Positions 38,780-48,495 of a stretch of 64,000 nucleotides of DNA are shown one piece after another; the first letter of the stretch is position 1, and each line of letters begins with the position of its first letter. The DNA is from Komagataeibacter xylinus (GTDB lineage Bacteria; Pseudomonadota; Alphaproteobacteria; Acetobacterales; Acetobacteraceae): the NCBI RefSeq assembly GCF_004302915.1, contig NZ_QQBI01000016.1, positions 1-64,000 of the forward strand, in the 5' to 3' direction. A program made the position numbers and the translations under genes. The notes beneath the pieces were generated by a model. That model did not search any database, was not told the origin of the DNA, and saw nothing but the letters and a program-made list of their open reading frames with translations.

Positions 38780-41700
38780 TTATCTGGCGGGTTCGGCATC
38801 CACCATTTCGGTTGCGCGTTCGAGGTCAACCGACAGCACGCGGCTGACCCCGCGCTCCTGCATGGTCACGCCATACAGGCGGTCCATATGCGCCATGGTC
38901 AGCTGGTGGTGGGTCACGACAAGGAAGCGCGTGCCCGCTTCGGCCACCATGTCGGCCAGCAGGGCGCAGAAGCGGCCCACATTGGCATCATCGAGCGGGG
39001 CATCAACCTCATCGAGCACGCAGACCGGGGCGGGGTTGCAGCGGAATACCGCGAAGATGAGCGACAGCGCGGTCAGCGCCTGCTCGCCACCTGAAAGCAG
39101 CGAGAGTGTCGCCAGCTTCTTGCCCGGCGGCTGGGCATAGATTTCCAGCCCGGCCTGAAGCGGGTCGTCATTGCCCACCATGCCCAGATGCGCCCGCCCG
39201 CCATTGAACATGCGGGCGAACAGCGCCTGGAAATGCTGGTCGATCTGCGAGAACACGGCCATCAGCCGCTCGCGCCCCTCGCGGTTGAGCTGCCCGATCA
39301 TGCCGCGCAGGCGGGCAATGGCCGATTGCAGCTCATCGCGCTCATGCAAGATCGTGTCGATCTTGCCCGATGCCTCCTGCGCCTCAAGTTCGGCCCGCAG
39401 GTTGACCGGGCCCAGTTCATCGCGCTGGCGGATCAGGCGGGCAACCTTGCGGCGCAGGCCGGTCTCGGCGTTCACGCTCAGGTCCGTGGGCACCACGCCC
39501 GCGGGCGGCGTCGAGTCCGCCTGCAACTGGGCCAGCAGCACCTGCGCCTGCTCGCGCCTGCCTTCGGCGCGGACCACGGCTTCACGCGCTGCGGTCAGCA
39601 CCTCTTCCGCTGTGCGGCGGCCCTGCTGCACTTCCGCCATGCGGGTTTCGGCCTGTTGCAGTTCCACCATCGCCACGTCGTGGCTGGCTTCGTGCCGGGC
39701 CAGTTCGGTTGCGATTGCATCGCGCCGTTCGCGCACGGCAACGGGCTGGGGGGCGACGCGCTCATGCTCGGCCCGGGCATTGTGCAGGCGGGCCCCGGCG
39801 GCCTCGGCTTCGAGGCTTGCAGCCTCCACGCGGGCGGTCCACTGCGTCATGTCCTGTCCGGATGCCTCAAAGCGCTGGCGCAGGGTGGCATCTTCCGTAT
39901 GCAGGCGGGCCAGGGCGTCGCGCTGTTCGGTTTCCTGCGCGCGCAGGCTTTCGGCCTGTTCACGCAGGCTGGCCAGCGCGTGTTCCAGCCCGCTTAGGTC
40001 AGGCAGGGCCTCAAGGCGGGCGCGGGCGGCGGCAACGGTGGCTTCGGCCTGGCGCAGGCCATCGGTCAGGTCAGCCATGCGGGCCTGCCGGGCTTCAAGC
40101 CGGGCGCCGGTCTCGCGCATTTTCTGCTCAAGGGCCGTGCGTGCGGCGCGGGCCTGCTCCAGCCGGGTCGTGGCCTTTTCCACTGCCATACGGGCCTGTT
40201 CCAGCGCTTCGCCTGCCTGTGTCGCGGCTGCGGTGGCCTGCCGGGCGGCATCCTCGGCTACAGCCGGGGCGGGCAGGGCGGCAAGCTGTTCGCGCCGGGT
40301 GGCCAACGCGGTGCTGGCGGTGTCTCGGTCGTTTTCCAGCCGGGCCTGTTCGGGCAGAAGGGCCTGCAGGCGTGTTTCCGCCTCGCCATGCCGGGTCGTG
40401 GCGGCCTGCAGGGCGCGGCGGGCCTGTTCCAGCGTAGTTTCAGCCTGCTGGCAGCGGGTACGGAGCGCCTTTTCGGCATCCTGTGCCTGCGTGGCAGCCT
40501 GCGTTGCCGCCTGCTGGGCGCGGGCCAGCTGCTCGAGGTCGGGCAGGCTGGCTTCCTGCGCTGCGGCGCGGGTGCAGGCGGCCTCGGTATCCGCCAGGGC
40601 GGCCTGGGCCGTGGCCTGCTGCACCGCGAGCGTATCGATCTGGGCCGAGACGGTGGCGTGCTGGCGTGAAAGTTCGGCCTCTGCCGTGCGGGCGGCTTCC
40701 AGTGCGTTCTCGGCGGCCATGCGGGCGTCGCGTGCGGTTGTCAGGGCCTGGCCTGCCTGCTGGCGGGTGGTTGTGGCGGCCTGTGCTGCCTGTTCCAGCG
40801 CCGGGAGCGTGGCGCGCAACTGCTCGCGTTCCGTGCGCAGGGCGCGCAGGCGGCCGAGCTGCTTGAGCCTCAGTGCCGCGCGGTCGGGCAGGTTGGGGGC
40901 CTGCGTGTAGCCATCCCACCGCCAGAGCGCGCCCTCGCGGGTGACAAGGCATTGCCCCGGGGTCAGGCTGGCCTGAAGGGGGGCGCCATCCATGCCATCA
41001 GGCAGCAGCCCAGCCGCACCCAGCGCGCGTGACAGGGCAGGCGGAGCCTCAAGCACGGCGGAAAGCGGTTCGATGCCCGCAGCCGGAAAGGGCGCGGGTG
41101 CGGCAGGCGGCAGGTCATGCCATGAGCGCGGGGCCACGCCCTTGACCACCGCCTCAAGCCCATCGGACAGCACCACGGCCAGCGCGGTTTCCAGCCCCGC
41201 GGGCACATGCAGGCTGTCCGCCAGCGTCGTGCCACGGGCGGGATCGGCCTGCGTCTCGCTATGCAGCGCACGGGCGAGGCCGTCAGCTTCCGCCTCGAGG
41301 CCCGACAGGCTGGCGCGGGCCCCGGCAAGGCGGCCGGCGCAGGCTTCATCTTCCCGTGTTGCGGCAACGGTGGCGGCCTCGGCTGTAGCCATGTGCTGGC
41401 GGGCGGCTTCCAGTGCTGCGGTCGCGGCCTCGCGTTTGGCCACGCGCGCCTGTAGCGCCTCATCGGGCACGGCCTGCGCGCGCAGGCGGGTCATGCTGGC
41501 GGCAAGTGTATCGACTTCGTCGCGCGCGCGCTTGTGGGCGGCCCGGGCAGCGCGCAGGGCTTCCTCGGTGGTGGCGCGGGTGGCGCGGGCTTCCTTCAGG
41601 CGGGCATTGGCCTGAATTTCAGCTTGTGTCGCCTGTGCGCGGGCGTCCTCTGCCGTGGCGCGTTCGGCGCGGAGGGTATCAAGGGCGACCCGGGCCTCGG

Positions 41701-43315
41701 TTTCCGCCTGGGCCAGACGCGTGCGCTCGGCCTCGGGCACAAGGTCCGCGCGGGCGTTGCGCACATGGTTGCCCAGCGTTGCCACGTCGCGCTCAAGGGC
41801 TTCGAGCCTGCTGGTGGCCGTGGCGGCATCCTGCGTGGCCTGCGCATGCACGCGCAGGCTCTCGGTTGCGGCGTTGCGGGCAAGGTCCGCCTGTAGCGTG
41901 GCGTCGGCATGGGCGCGGGTGGCGGCCTCGCGCGCGCTCAGGGCGTGGGTGGCCTGTGCCTCGGCCTGCGTGATCTGTCCGTCATGGTCGGCAATGGATT
42001 CGGCCGTTGGCATGTCGGCTTCAAGAGCCGCGATCTCGGTGGCGAGGGCCGCGTGCCGGGTGGCAAGGTGCTCATGCGCGGCGGTGGCCGTGGCAAGCCC
42101 TTCGCGGGCCTGCGTTGTCTGCAGTTCGGCCTCGCGCACGGTGGTGGTGGCTTCTTCCACGCGGGCCGCCATCCCGGTCATGGCCTGGGCCAGCGCGGTG
42201 CATTCGGCCTGCGTGGCCTCGCGCAGGGCAGGCAGGGCGGAAAGGCGTTCCGAGACCTGTGCCCGCTCGGCCTCAAGCTGCCCGAGCATGAGGGTGGCGT
42301 CATCACGCCGCGCAAGGGCCGCGGCCTGCACGCCCTCGCATTCGGCAAGGCGGGCCTGCGCCTGTTCCGCCGCGGCCTCGGCGCGGGCCAGTTCCTCGGC
42401 AATGGTTTCGGCGCGGACCTTGAAGCGTTCGAGTGCTGTGCGCCGCGTATCGAGTGCCTCGCGCAGGGCGGGCAGGGCCTTTGTCACTTCGTAATCGGTC
42501 AGGACGGCGGTCTCGGCCATTTCCTCCGCGGCCCTGAGGTCGGTGCGCGCGGCGAGCAGGGCGGCCTCGCCCTCGGCCACGCCGTTATGGGCGCGGGCAT
42601 GCAGCAGCGCCAGCAGGGCGGTTTCGGAGTCGCGCAGGTCCTGCGAGAGTTCGCGGTAGCGCGAAGCCTGTTCGGACTGCTCGTGCAAATCACCAAGCCG
42701 GGATTCGAGTTGCAGGCGCAGATCTTCCGCGCGCGCGAGATTGGCCTCGGTCGCGCGCAGTTTCAGCTCGGCCTCGTGGCGGCGGCCATGCAGGCCGGTA
42801 ATGCCGGCTGCTTCCTCCAGAATGGTGCGCCGTTCCTCGGGGCGGGCATTGACCAGCGCCGAGACGCGGCCCTGGCTGACCATGGCCGATGAACGCGCAC
42901 CGGAGGCCAGATCGGCAAACAGGGTCTGCACGTCGCGCCCGCGCGTGGTGCGGCCATTGATGCGGTAGCCGCTGCCCGCCCCGCGCTCGGCCCGGCGGCA
43001 GACCTGAAGCTCCTCCTGCCCGGTAAAGGGGGCGGGGGCGATTTCGGCCGCCCCTTCCAGCGTAAGGGTTACTTCCGCCATGTTGCGGGCGGCGCGCGCG
43101 GTGGTGCCGGCGAAGATCAGGTCATCCATTTCGCCGCCGCGCAGGGCGCGGGCATTGGTTTCGCCCATGACCCAGCGCAGGGCCTCGACCACGTTGGACT
43201 TGCCGCACCCGTTGGGCCCGACAATGCCGGTCAGGCCAGGCAGGATCTCCACGGAGACCGGATCGGCGAAACTCTTGAAACCTGCGATGCGCAGCCGGAC
43301 GAAACGGGCGGTCAT
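38780..43315 (-). CDS. smc: Chromosome segregation protein SMC
   Basis: Condensin ATPase that organises and separates chromosomes with ScpA and ScpB. The 1,511-aa protein has Walker A GPNGCGKS (33-40), LSGGEQ signature (from 1407) and Walker B CVLDEVDAPLDD (about 1433-1444), with two very long Ala/Glu/Arg-rich coiled coils around a hinge near the middle (about 510-690). It is some 300 residues longer than most bacterial SMCs; the extra length is in the coils. Its start is 2 bp after the stop of the DsbA-like gene. scpA and scpB are not in the window. Confidence 0.94.
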   Translation of the reverse strand: MTARFVRLRIAGFKSFADPVSVEILPGLTGIVGPNGCGKSNVVEALRWVMGETNARALRGGEMDDLIFAGTTARAARNMAEVTLTLEGAAEIAPAPFTGQEELQVCRRAERGAGSGYRINGRTTRGRDVQTLFADLASGARSSAMVSQGRVSALVNARPEERRTILEEAAGITGLHGRRHEAELKLRATEANLARAEDLRLQLESRLGDLHEQSEQASRYRELSQDLRDSETALLALLHARAHNGVAEGEAALLAARTDLRAAEEMAETAVLTDYEVTKALPALREALDTRRTALERFKVRAETIAEELARAEAAAEQAQARLAECEGVQAAALARRDDATLMLGQLEAERAQVSERLSALPALREATQAECTALAQAMTGMAARVEEATTTVREAELQTTQAREGLATATAAHEHLATRHAALATEIAALEADMPTAESIADHDGQITQAEAQATHALSAREAATRAHADATLQADLARNAATESLRVHAQATQDAATATSRLEALERDVATLGNHVRNARADLVPEAERTRLAQAETEARVALDTLRAERATAEDARAQATQAEIQANARLKEARATRATTEEALRAARAAHKRARDEVDTLAASMTRLRAQAVPDEALQARVAKREAATAALEAARQHMATAEAATVAATREDEACAGRLAGARASLSGLEAEADGLARALHSETQADPARGTTLADSLHVPAGLETALAVVLSDGLEAVVKGVAPRSWHDLPPAAPAPFPAAGIEPLSAVLEAPPALSRALGAAGLLPDGMDGAPLQASLTPGQCLVTREGALWRWDGYTQAPNLPDRAALRLKQLGRLRALRTEREQLRATLPALEQAAQAATTTRQQAGQALTTARDARMAAENALEAARTAEAELSRQHATVSAQIDTLAVQQATAQAALADTEAACTRAAAQEASLPDLEQLARAQQAATQAATQAQDAEKALRTRCQQAETTLEQARRALQAATTRHGEAETRLQALLPEQARLENDRDTASTALATRREQLAALPAPAVAEDAARQATAAATQAGEALEQARMAVEKATTRLEQARAARTALEQKMRETGARLEARQARMADLTDGLRQAEATVAAARARLEALPDLSGLEHALASLREQAESLRAQETEQRDALARLHTEDATLRQRFEASGQDMTQWTARVEAASLEAEAAGARLHNARAEHERVAPQPVAVRERRDAIATELARHEASHDVAMVELQQAETRMAEVQQGRRTAEEVLTAAREAVVRAEGRREQAQVLLAQLQADSTPPAGVVPTDLSVNAETGLRRKVARLIRQRDELGPVNLRAELEAQEASGKIDTILHERDELQSAIARLRGMIGQLNREGRERLMAVFSQIDQHFQALFARMFNGGRAHLGMVGNDDPLQAGLEIYAQPPGKKLATLSLLSGGEQALTALSLIFAVFRCNPAPVCVLDEVDAPLDDANVGRFCALLADMVAEAGTRFLVVTHHQLTMAHMDRLYGVTMQERGVSRVLSVDLERATEMVDAEPAR

Positions 43316-43317
43316 GC

Positions 43318-43941
43318 TCAGCGGGCCGCCGCTTCAACCTTCTGGGCAAACTGCTCGTAGGTCAGTTCCTGCGCCACCTGTTCCTTGTCATTAAAGCGGA
43401 AGGTCGGCGTGCCGTCGATCTTGTACAGGGCCTGGGCGCGGTCTTCCTCATCCATGATGGCATGGCGCAGCTTGTCGTCATGGATGGTCTGCTGGAACAG
43501 GTCGGATGACATGCCGGCAAGGGCGGCCATTTTCTGGATCTCGGCCTCGGATTCCGCCGGTTCCTTGCCAAAGGCCCAGCGATCCTGGCTGGACAGCAGT
43601 GCGAGCACGAACGGCTCATAGCGCTCGGGGGCGAGCGTGCGCGCGACCATGCAGGCGGTCAGCGCCACCTGGTCGAGCGGGAAATCACGGAAAATGTAGT
43701 ACACCTTATCCGTATCGATCAGCTTGCTGCGCACCTCGGGGAAGACCTCGGCGGCAAAACGCGCGCAATGCGTGCAGGTAAGCGAGAAGAATTCCTCCAC
43801 ATGCACCTTGGCCGCCGGGTTGCCTACGGCGCGGATGGACAGGCGCGGGTCCGCCGCCTGCGCCATGGCCCGGCCAGACAGCAGGCCGCCAGCCATGAGG
43901 GTGGGGGTTAAGGCAAGCAGGGTGCGGCGTGTGATGGGCAT
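43318..43941 (-). CDS. DsbA-like thiol:disulfide oxidoreductase
   Basis: A 207-aa periplasmic thioredoxin-fold protein. A signal peptide (MPITRRTLLALTPTLMAGGLLSGRAMAQA) precedes the domain; the RR at 5-6 makes Tat export possible. The active site is TCTHC (CxxC) in EFFSLTCTHCARFA, and IDGTPTF gives the cis-proline. The family catalyses disulfide formation or reduction in secreted proteins. ATG 43941 follows GGAGAG; the open frame above it is not signal-like. It sits directly before smc. Confidence 0.88.
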   Translation of the reverse strand: MPITRRTLLALTPTLMAGGLLSGRAMAQAADPRLSIRAVGNPAAKVHVEEFFSLTCTHCARFAAEVFPEVRSKLIDTDKVYYIFRDFPLDQVALTACMVARTLAPERYEPFVLALLSSQDRWAFGKEPAESEAEIQKMAALAGMSSDLFQQTIHDDKLRHAIMDEEDRAQALYKIDGTPTFRFNDKEQVAQELTYEQFAQKVEAAAR

Positions 43942-44040
43942 TACGGTCACTCTCCGGTGGGGACAGGGGTGGGGCATGGCCCCGGCGGGGATCAGTATTA
44001 GGGCCGTGCGGGGCGTGCGTAAATCCATCATGCCCTTATC

Positions 44041-44070
44041 GGATGGCGCGCCCGTTCTGGCGCGCCATCC
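44041..44070 (-). terminator. Strong hairpin after corC
   Basis: GGATGGCGCGCC (44041-44052) and GGCGCGCCATCC (44059-44070) form a perfect 12-bp stem with a 6-nt loop, 3 bp past the corC stop. No T run follows on the minus strand, so it may protect the 3' end or pause transcription rather than end it. Confidence 0.45.
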
Positions 44071-44072
44071 GT

Positions 44073-44990
44073 TCAGGCCTGCTGCGGGGCTGCCTCACGG
44101 GGTGGCAGGCGCACGCGCACGTGGCGGATATGGCGGGCATCCGCATCAAGGATGCGGAACACCATGCCGCTTTCATGCGTCACGATCTCGCCGCGCGTGG
44201 GCACGTGGCCCGCAAGGCGGAACACCAGGCCGCCCACGGTCTCGATCTCGGCCTCGCGCTCCTCGCGCGTGAGTACGGGGCCGACTTTTTCCTCAAAGGC
44301 GGCAACAGGGGTGCGGGCATCGACATCAAGCGTGCCATCGGGCCGTTCGCGCATCATGCTCACGGTCGGTTCGTCATGCTCGTCGGAAATATCGCCTACG
44401 ATGGTCTCGATCAGGTCCTCGATGGTGACGAGGCCATCGATCCCGCCATACTCGTCGATCACGAGGGCAAGATGCACATGCCGCACCCGCATCTGCAAAA
44501 GCAGGTCGAGCACGGGCAGCTGCGGGGCCACCATGAGCGGCTGGCGCAGCAGGGGCTCCATGCGGAAGGCTTCCGATGTGCCGACATAGGCAATCAGGTC
44601 CTTCACATGGATCATGCCCACGATGTCATCCAGCTGGTCGCGATAGACCGGCATGCGGGAATGGTTTTCCCGCCGCATCATGGCCAGCGCCTCGTCGAGG
44701 CTGATATCGACGGGCATCGCCACGATGTCGGCGCGCGGGATCATCACGTCATCGGCCGTGATGCCACGCAGGCGCAGCACGTTGGCCAGGAGCGCGCGCT
44801 CCTGCCGGTCGAGTTCGGAGGCGTGGGGATTGGCGTCATCCCCCGCCGCGTCATCGGCTTCCTTGACCAGCGCGGCAATGGAATGGCGCAGCCCCGGCTC
44901 AGCGCGCCTGCGGCTGAACAGCGACAGAAATCCCTTGCCGCGCGAGCCGGACGGAGGCTCCTCGTTGGCATCGGTGCCGGGGCGGCTCAT
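44073..44990 (-). CDS. CorC/HlyC-family CBS-domain protein
   Basis: A 305-aa cytoplasmic protein with two CBS domains (about 85-205; [14 protein letters not shown] and [23 protein letters not shown]) and a C-terminal CorC_HlyC transporter-associated domain (about 220-295, [18 protein letters not shown]). Relatives take part in magnesium/cobalt efflux or envelope stability. ATG 44990 overlaps the ybeY stop (ATGA), so start choice is firm; longer frames are not family-like. Part of the miaB-phoH-ybeY-corC operon conserved in alphaproteobacteria. Confidence 0.88.
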   Translation of the reverse strand: MSRPGTDANEEPPSGSRGKGFLSLFSRRRAEPGLRHSIAALVKEADDAAGDDANPHASELDRQERALLANVLRLRGITADDVMIPRADIVAMPVDISLDEALAMMRRENHSRMPVYRDQLDDIVGMIHVKDLIAYVGTSEAFRMEPLLRQPLMVAPQLPVLDLLLQMRVRHVHLALVIDEYGGIDGLVTIEDLIETIVGDISDEHDEPTVSMMRERPDGTLDVDARTPVAAFEEKVGPVLTREEREAEIETVGGLVFRLAGHVPTRGEIVTHESGMVFRILDADARHIRHVRVRLPPREAAPQQA

Positions 44991-45550
44991 GAGCGTGCCC
45001 CCCGCATTACCATGCGGCCCGGCTTCCACGGGTTGGCAACGCCAAGGCCGGACAGGATGCGGGCCTCGCGCATTTCCATCTCGCGGGCCTCGCCGGGGTG
45101 GTGGTGGTCATACTGGGCCAGGTGCAGCACGCCATGCACAACCAGATGCGCCAGATGGGCCGCCATGTCGCGTCCTGCCGCCTGCGCCTCACGCGCCACG
45201 GTCTCGAAGGCGATGATGATGTCGCCCCCCCATACGCCGCCTGCCGCGGGGTATTCGAATGTGAGGACATTGGTGGGCTTGTTGCGCCCACGATGCCGCC
45301 AGTTCATGCGGGCCACCGTGCGGTCATCGGCCAGCACCACCGTGACCGGGCCGTGGCAGCCCGTGGCAGCGAGGGCGGCGCCTGCCGCGCGCTCAACCAC
45401 GCGGGCAAGGTGGCGGACGGCGCGGTTCCAGCGCCTGTCCGCCACCGTGACATCGGGGGCATCGCGCCCGGCCTTCAGGTCAGGCTGCATGGCCCGGCCT
45501 GCTGCGACCCCGCCCTTGTGGGCAGGGCCTGTGCTACTTCGAGGTTTCAT
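44987..45550 (-). CDS. ybeY: Endoribonuclease YbeY
   Basis: Metal-dependent RNase for 16S rRNA 3' end processing and ribosome quality control. The 187-aa protein has the metal motif HGVLHLAQYDHHHPGEA (H-G-x-L-H-L-x-G-Y-D-H type; here Ala replaces the usual Gly) and TNVLTFEYP. ATG 45550 overlaps the end of phoH by 17 bp. Slightly extended at the N-terminus compared with the common 150-160 aa. Confidence 0.93.
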   Translation of the reverse strand: MKPRSSTGPAHKGGVAAGRAMQPDLKAGRDAPDVTVADRRWNRAVRHLARVVERAAGAALAATGCHGPVTVVLADDRTVARMNWRHRGRNKPTNVLTFEYPAAGGVWGGDIIIAFETVAREAQAAGRDMAAHLAHLVVHGVLHLAQYDHHHPGEAREMEMREARILSGLGVANPWKPGRMVMRGARS

Positions 45551-46688
45551 CGTTCTCCTGCTGCGACCGGGCGCGGTGGGGGCGGCGTTCGGCCCCGGCA
45601 CGCTGGTCGTATGCCTCCACTATACGCGCCACCAGCGGGTGGCGCACCACGTCACGCGATTCAAATCGCATCATGCCGATCCCGGGCAGGCCGTCGAGGG
45701 TATCGACCGCCTCCCGCAGGCCGGATGTCACGCCACGCGGCAGGTCAACCTGGCTCAGGTCGCCGGTAATGACCATGCGCGTGCCTTCACCCATGCGGGT
45801 GAGGAACATCTTCATCTGGGCGGGGGTCGTGTTCTGCGCCTCGTCCAGAATGACAAAACAGTGCGCCAGCGTGCGCCCGCGCATGAAGGCCAGCGGCGCC
45901 ACCTCGATCTCGCCCGTGCCCATGCGCCGGATCACCTGATCGCCCGGCATCATGTCATGCAGGGCGTCATAGAGGGGGCGGAGGTAGGGGTCGATCTTTT
46001 CCTTCAGGTCGCCGGGCAGGAAGCCCAGCCGCTCGCCGGCTTCCACCGCAGGGCGCGACAGCACGATGCGGTCGACCTGGCCTGCCTGCAGCATGGCGAC
46101 CGCCTGGGCTACGGCAAGGTAGGTCTTGCCAGTGCCGGCCGGCCCGAGGCCGAACACCATTTCCTGCCGGGCCAGCATGGCCATGTATTCTGCCTGGCCA
46201 ACTGAACGCGGGGCCACGGGGCCGCGCCGGGTCATGATGGTGGGCAGGTCGGCCAGCGTGGGGGCAGGCGCGGGCATGGCGGCGCGGGTTTCGGGCATGG
46301 GGGGCAGTCCTCCCGTAACGGGGCGTGGCGCAGGCGCGGAAAAGGCATGGGCGGCCAGCCGGATGGCGGTATCGACGGTGGCGGTATCGACTGCCTGCCC
46401 CGCCGTTGCGCGGCGGTAGAGTTCGGTCAGCGTGGCCTGTGTCAGTTCCACCCGCCGGGCCGCACCCGAAATGGCGATGCGGTTGCCCCGGCACGCCAGC
46501 CGGACATCAAATCCACGTTCAAGATGCAGCAGGTGGCGGTCATGGTCACCCACAAGCTGTGCGAGCAGCACGTTATCTTCAAACTGCATGGTCACGGTGC
46601 GGTCATTGGCCGCGGCCGTGCCACCGGGGGTACGCCGCCCGCCGCTGCGACGGGGGGCGTGGAGCGTGGATTGTGTCTGTTCTCTCAA
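45534..46688 (-). CDS. PhoH-family ATPase
   Basis: A 384-aa cytoplasmic ATPase of the PhoH/YbeZ group. [14 protein letters not shown] is Walker A and [23 protein letters not shown] is Walker B with the family's [16 protein letters not shown] follows. YbeZ proteins partner with YbeY, whose gene overlaps here. The TTG at 46688 is taken as start because it overlaps the miaB stop (TTGA), the coupling seen throughout this operon; ATG 46589 (351 aa, [14 protein letters not shown]) is a fair alternative. Confidence 0.88.
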   Translation of the reverse strand: MREQTQSTLHAPRRSGGRRTPGGTAAANDRTVTMQFEDNVLLAQLVGDHDRHLLHLERGFDVRLACRGNRIAISGAARRVELTQATLTELYRRATAGQAVDTATVDTAIRLAAHAFSAPAPRPVTGGLPPMPETRAAMPAPAPTLADLPTIMTRRGPVAPRSVGQAEYMAMLARQEMVFGLGPAGTGKTYLAVAQAVAMLQAGQVDRIVLSRPAVEAGERLGFLPGDLKEKIDPYLRPLYDALHDMMPGDQVIRRMGTGEIEVAPLAFMRGRTLAHCFVILDEAQNTTPAQMKMFLTRMGEGTRMVITGDLSQVDLPRGVTSGLREAVDTLDGLPGIGMMRFESRDVVRHPLVARIVEAYDQRAGAERRPHRARSQQENDETSK

Positions 46689-48091
46689 GCCCTGTCTGTC
46701 TCCTCTGTCAGGACACCACCCAGCGAGTTGGTGTACCTGTGGCGGATATCCACATTGGCGATCTGGCCGATCAGGCTGTCCGGGCCTTCGATGCTCACGG
46801 CCTGCAGCCATGGGCTCTTGCCCGAAACCTGACCCGGCTTGCGCCCCCGCCCCGTAAAGAGCACGGGCACCACCTGGCCTATGGTTGCATCATTGAATGC
46901 ATCCTGCTGCACGCGCAGCATGGCCTGGAGTTCCTGCAGGCGGGCATCCTTCACATCCTCGGGCACGTGCATGCCGGCGCCCGCGGCGGGCGTGCCGGGC
47001 CGGGAGGAATACTTGAAGGAATAGGCCTGCGCGAAGCCGATTTCATCGATCAGGCGCATCGTGTCGGCAAAATCGGCATCCGTCTCGCCGGGATGGCCCA
47101 CGATGAAATCAGACGACAGGGCAAGATCGGGCCGCGCCTCGCGCAGGCGGGCCACGAGCGTGCGGTAATCATCAGCCGTGTGGCCCCGGTTCATGGCCGC
47201 GAGCACCCGGTCGGAGCCGGACTGCACCGGCAGGTGCAGGAACGGCATGAGCTGCGGCAGGTCGCGGTGGGCTGCGATCAGGTCATCCTCCATGTCGCGC
47301 GGGTGCGACGTGGTGTAGCGGATGCGTTCGATGCCCAGCTCACCGGCCAGCACGCGGGCGAGGCGGGCAAGGCCCCATGTGCGGCCATCCGGCCCCTCGC
47401 CATGATAGGCATTCACGTTCTGGCCAAGCAGGGTGATCTCGCGCACGCCGCCTGCCACGAGCCTGCGGGCCTCATCGATCACGGCCTGCGCGGGCCGACT
47501 GCTTTCCGCCCCGCGCGTGTAGGGCACGACGCAGAAGGAGCAGAATTTGTCGCACCCTTCCTGAATGGTGAGGAAGGCGGAACCACCCGCGGGGGCCGCG
47601 CGGTCAGCGGGCAGGAAATCGAATTTCTGCTCCACGGGGAAGTCGGTCTCGATCACCGCCCCTGCCGCACGGGCGGCACGCGCCACCATCTCGGGCAGGC
47701 GGTGGTAGGTCTGGGGGCCCAGCACGATATCGACATAGGGCGCGCGGGCCAGGATTTCCTTGCCCTCCGCCTGGGCCACGCAGCCCGCCACCGCGAGCAC
47801 GGTGGCCGCGCCCTGTTCGGCGCGCGCCTCCTTGACCTTGCGCAGGCGGCCGAGTTCGGAGAACACTTTCTCGGCCGCGCGGTCGCGGATGTGGCAGGTG
47901 TTGAGGATGATCATGTCAGCCGCATCCGGCGTGCTCACGGCCCGGTAGCCCAGCGGGCGCAGCACATCGGACATCCGCTCGCTGTCATACACGTTCATCT
48001 GGCAGCCCCATGTTATGACATGAAGCCCCCTGGTGGATGACGTGCTGGCTTGTGGCGTGGCCACGCCGGGGCGGGGAGACAGGCTGTTCAC
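46685..48091 (-). CDS. miaB: tRNA-2-methylthio-N6-isopentenyladenosine synthase
   Basis: Radical SAM methylthiotransferase acting on A37 of tRNAs reading UNN codons. The 468-aa protein has the N-terminal UPF0004 domain with its three cluster cysteines ([22 protein letters not shown]), the radical SAM motif [18 protein letters not shown], and a C-terminal TRAM domain ([23 protein letters not shown]). Start is GTG 48091 with GAGGAT about 10 nt before it, lying inside a small upstream ORF that stops 3 bp before the GTG. Confidence 0.95.
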   Translation of the reverse strand: MNSLSPRPGVATPQASTSSTRGLHVITWGCQMNVYDSERMSDVLRPLGYRAVSTPDAADMIILNTCHIRDRAAEKVFSELGRLRKVKEARAEQGAATVLAVAGCVAQAEGKEILARAPYVDIVLGPQTYHRLPEMVARAARAAGAVIETDFPVEQKFDFLPADRAAPAGGSAFLTIQEGCDKFCSFCVVPYTRGAESSRPAQAVIDEARRLVAGGVREITLLGQNVNAYHGEGPDGRTWGLARLARVLAGELGIERIRYTTSHPRDMEDDLIAAHRDLPQLMPFLHLPVQSGSDRVLAAMNRGHTADDYRTLVARLREARPDLALSSDFIVGHPGETDADFADTMRLIDEIGFAQAYSFKYSSRPGTPAAGAGMHVPEDVKDARLQELQAMLRVQQDAFNDATIGQVVPVLFTGRGRKPGQVSGKSPWLQAVSIEGPDSLIGQIANVDIRHRYTNSLGGVLTEETDRA

Positions 48092-48094
48092 GGG

Positions 48095-48217
48095 TCAGGT
48101 ATCCTCAGGCATCATCGCGGGCACGCGCCCGCGCAACGGGGGCAAGACATCGGGCCTTGCCTGCGCGCGGTCAAGAGGCTTGCCGCCGATAAAGCCGGGA
48201 ACACATGGTCTGCCCAT
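48095..48217 (-). CDS. Possible small ORF upstream of miaB (40 aa)
   Basis: A 40-codon frame that starts at ATG 48217 behind a strong ribosome site (AGGAG, 6 nt spacing) and stops with TGA 3 bp before the miaB GTG. Its first residues read MGRPCVPGFIGGKPLDRAQA. No homology is recognised. It may be a leader peptide coupling translation into miaB, or a small protein. The strong ribosome site is the main support. Confidence 0.45.
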   Translation of the reverse strand: MGRPCVPGFIGGKPLDRAQARPDVLPPLRGRVPAMMPEDT

Positions 48218-48495
48218 CAACGCTCCTGGTGCGAAGGGTGGGGTGCCGGGCGCGGCCCCCTTGCCCGATTCAACCCGATCATGCGCGCCGGAACAGGGGG
48301 TATGTCAAGTCAGGAACGCGGGCGTGGAGATAGTTTGCAACATCTCTGGCCCGTTTTGCCCTTCAATGCGACAAATTCGGAACTTATTAAGGGCAGGGCG
48401 TTAATATCGGTTTGATCATGCACGGCGGGAATGGCAGACAAGACCCTGTGGGCAACTGACCGCATGAAAGCAGACAGCAACAGGGGCAGCACCGT
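48218..48495. other. Divergent miaB-tamA intergenic region
   Basis: About 280 bp with the outward promoters for the miaB operon and tamA. The stretch around 48330-48420 is AT-richer than the flanks and is the best place for promoter elements, but none matched well enough to report. No RNA gene or coding sequence recognised. Confidence 0.4.

Noticed and set aside
44043-46205. Open plus-strand frame opposite corC, ybeY and phoH
   Set aside because: Covers three well-supported minus-strand genes; no family match in the translation.
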